From NCBI GenBank assembly GCA_020050835.1, contig JAGVKB010000029.1, positions 1-34,574 of the forward strand: DNA of 34,574 bases, given 5' to 3'. Positions 34,368 through 34,574 of this stretch are shown piece by piece. The position numbers were made by a program, and so were the translations under genes. The notes under the pieces are model-generated. The model was not told where the DNA came from. It did no database searches and was given only the letters and a program-made list of their open reading frames with translations. Positions within the stretch are counted from its first letter, which is position 1. The number at the start of each line of letters is the position of its first letter. This DNA comes from Candidatus Obscuribacterales bacterium. GTDB taxonomy: Bacteria > Cyanobacteriota > Vampirovibrionia > Obscuribacterales > Obscuribacteraceae.

Positions 34368-34574
34368 TCACCCATTTTTCGCAAAAACATATACCCCACA
34401 TAGACCCAGACTCGACTGAAACCATGATGAATAAGAGTGCTTGCCGTAGCGGTAATGATGGAATTGGCCCTCGGTAACAATCCGCTTGCTGCCAGAAAGA
34501 AAAAGGATGGTATCACTCTCGGCGATCTCTTCAAAGAGTATCTTCATGGGTACGCCATCGATCATTGCAAGACA
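34368..34574 (-). CDS. Possible C-terminal part of an unknown protein (partial)
   Basis: An open minus frame enters from the right edge and ends with TGA at 34370-34368. It reads ...MKILFEEIAESDTILFLSGSK, then IVTEGQFHHYRYGKHSYSSW and ends VYVFAKNG. An in-frame ATG occurs at 34565 and another at 34547, so it may be a short complete gene (about 59-65 aa) or the end of a longer one. Codon choice is sensible but no family is recognised. If the tRNA scar is read correctly, this gene belongs to the integrated element. Confidence 0.35.
   Translation of the reverse strand, partial: CLAMIDGVPMKILFEEIAESDTILFLSGSKRIVTEGQFHHYRYGKHSYSSWFQSSLGLCGVYVFAKNG

Overview
The window looks like chromosomal DNA of an uncultured Gram-negative-type bacterium related to Cyanobacteria. 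My best guess is the non-photosynthetic Vampirovibrionia/Melainabacteria, order Obscuribacterales. The guess rests on a tetR-devBCA export operon of cyanobacterial type, many secreted or membrane proteins without clear family, a giant Ig-repeat surface protein, near-even GC content, and frequent GTG starts. There is no rRNA gene or other taxonomic marker, so this is inference. The genetic code is standard: TGA, TAA and TAG all end genes.

Layout. (1) 1-405: 3' end of a Pro-rich gene carrying 15-bp (GHAQP)n repeats. (2) 728-4237: a 1169-aa membrane protein with a VIT-like domain and a VWA-like domain, ending at a bidirectional terminator. (3) 8050-4313 (minus): tetR-devB-devC-devA, a compact self-regulated export operon with a readable promoter. 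(4) 8337-11227 (plus): three small exported proteins, the last with a TonB/TolA-like C-terminus. (5) 14154-11348 (minus): a four-gene packed operon (membrane protein, secreted protein, Cys/Tyr-rich small protein, GT-B glycosyltransferase). (6) 14192-16527: two convergent GT4 glycosyltransferases whose 3' ends overlap by 49 bp. Together these suggest a cell-envelope glycosylation region. (7) 16693-18135: an unrecognised membrane protein.

(8) 18.2-21.2 kb is a decay patch. It holds a DUF4238-like remnant, a small GIY-YIG-like gene that looks intact, an alpha/beta hydrolase broken by one extra base in a homopolymer, and an ArsR-type repressor with an in-frame TAG. The repressor sits directly upstream of an intact heavy-metal P-type ATPase, so that pump may have lost its control. 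(9) 23526-25016 is an unknown multi-pass membrane protein. (10) 25052-25853 is an internally deleted IS66-type element, reduced to pieces of tnpA, tnpB and tnpC between inverted repeats. (11) 25905-34001 encodes a 2698-aa exported protein: a helical N-terminal half, several Ig/PKD-like domains, low-complexity linkers, a 108-bp tandem repeat, and two C-terminal beta modules that resemble the exported protein at 8337-9029. (12) 34002-34574 holds a 3' half of tRNA-Arg(ACG), cut exactly at the anticodon loop and followed by an intrinsic terminator. This is the pattern of the distal attachment site of an integrated element, which would lie to the right of the window.

I did not find a clearly new defence system or CRISPR array. 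The most notable items are the tRNA half/att scar, the giant Ig protein and its shared beta module, the unregulated P-type ATPase, and the deleted IS66 derivative.
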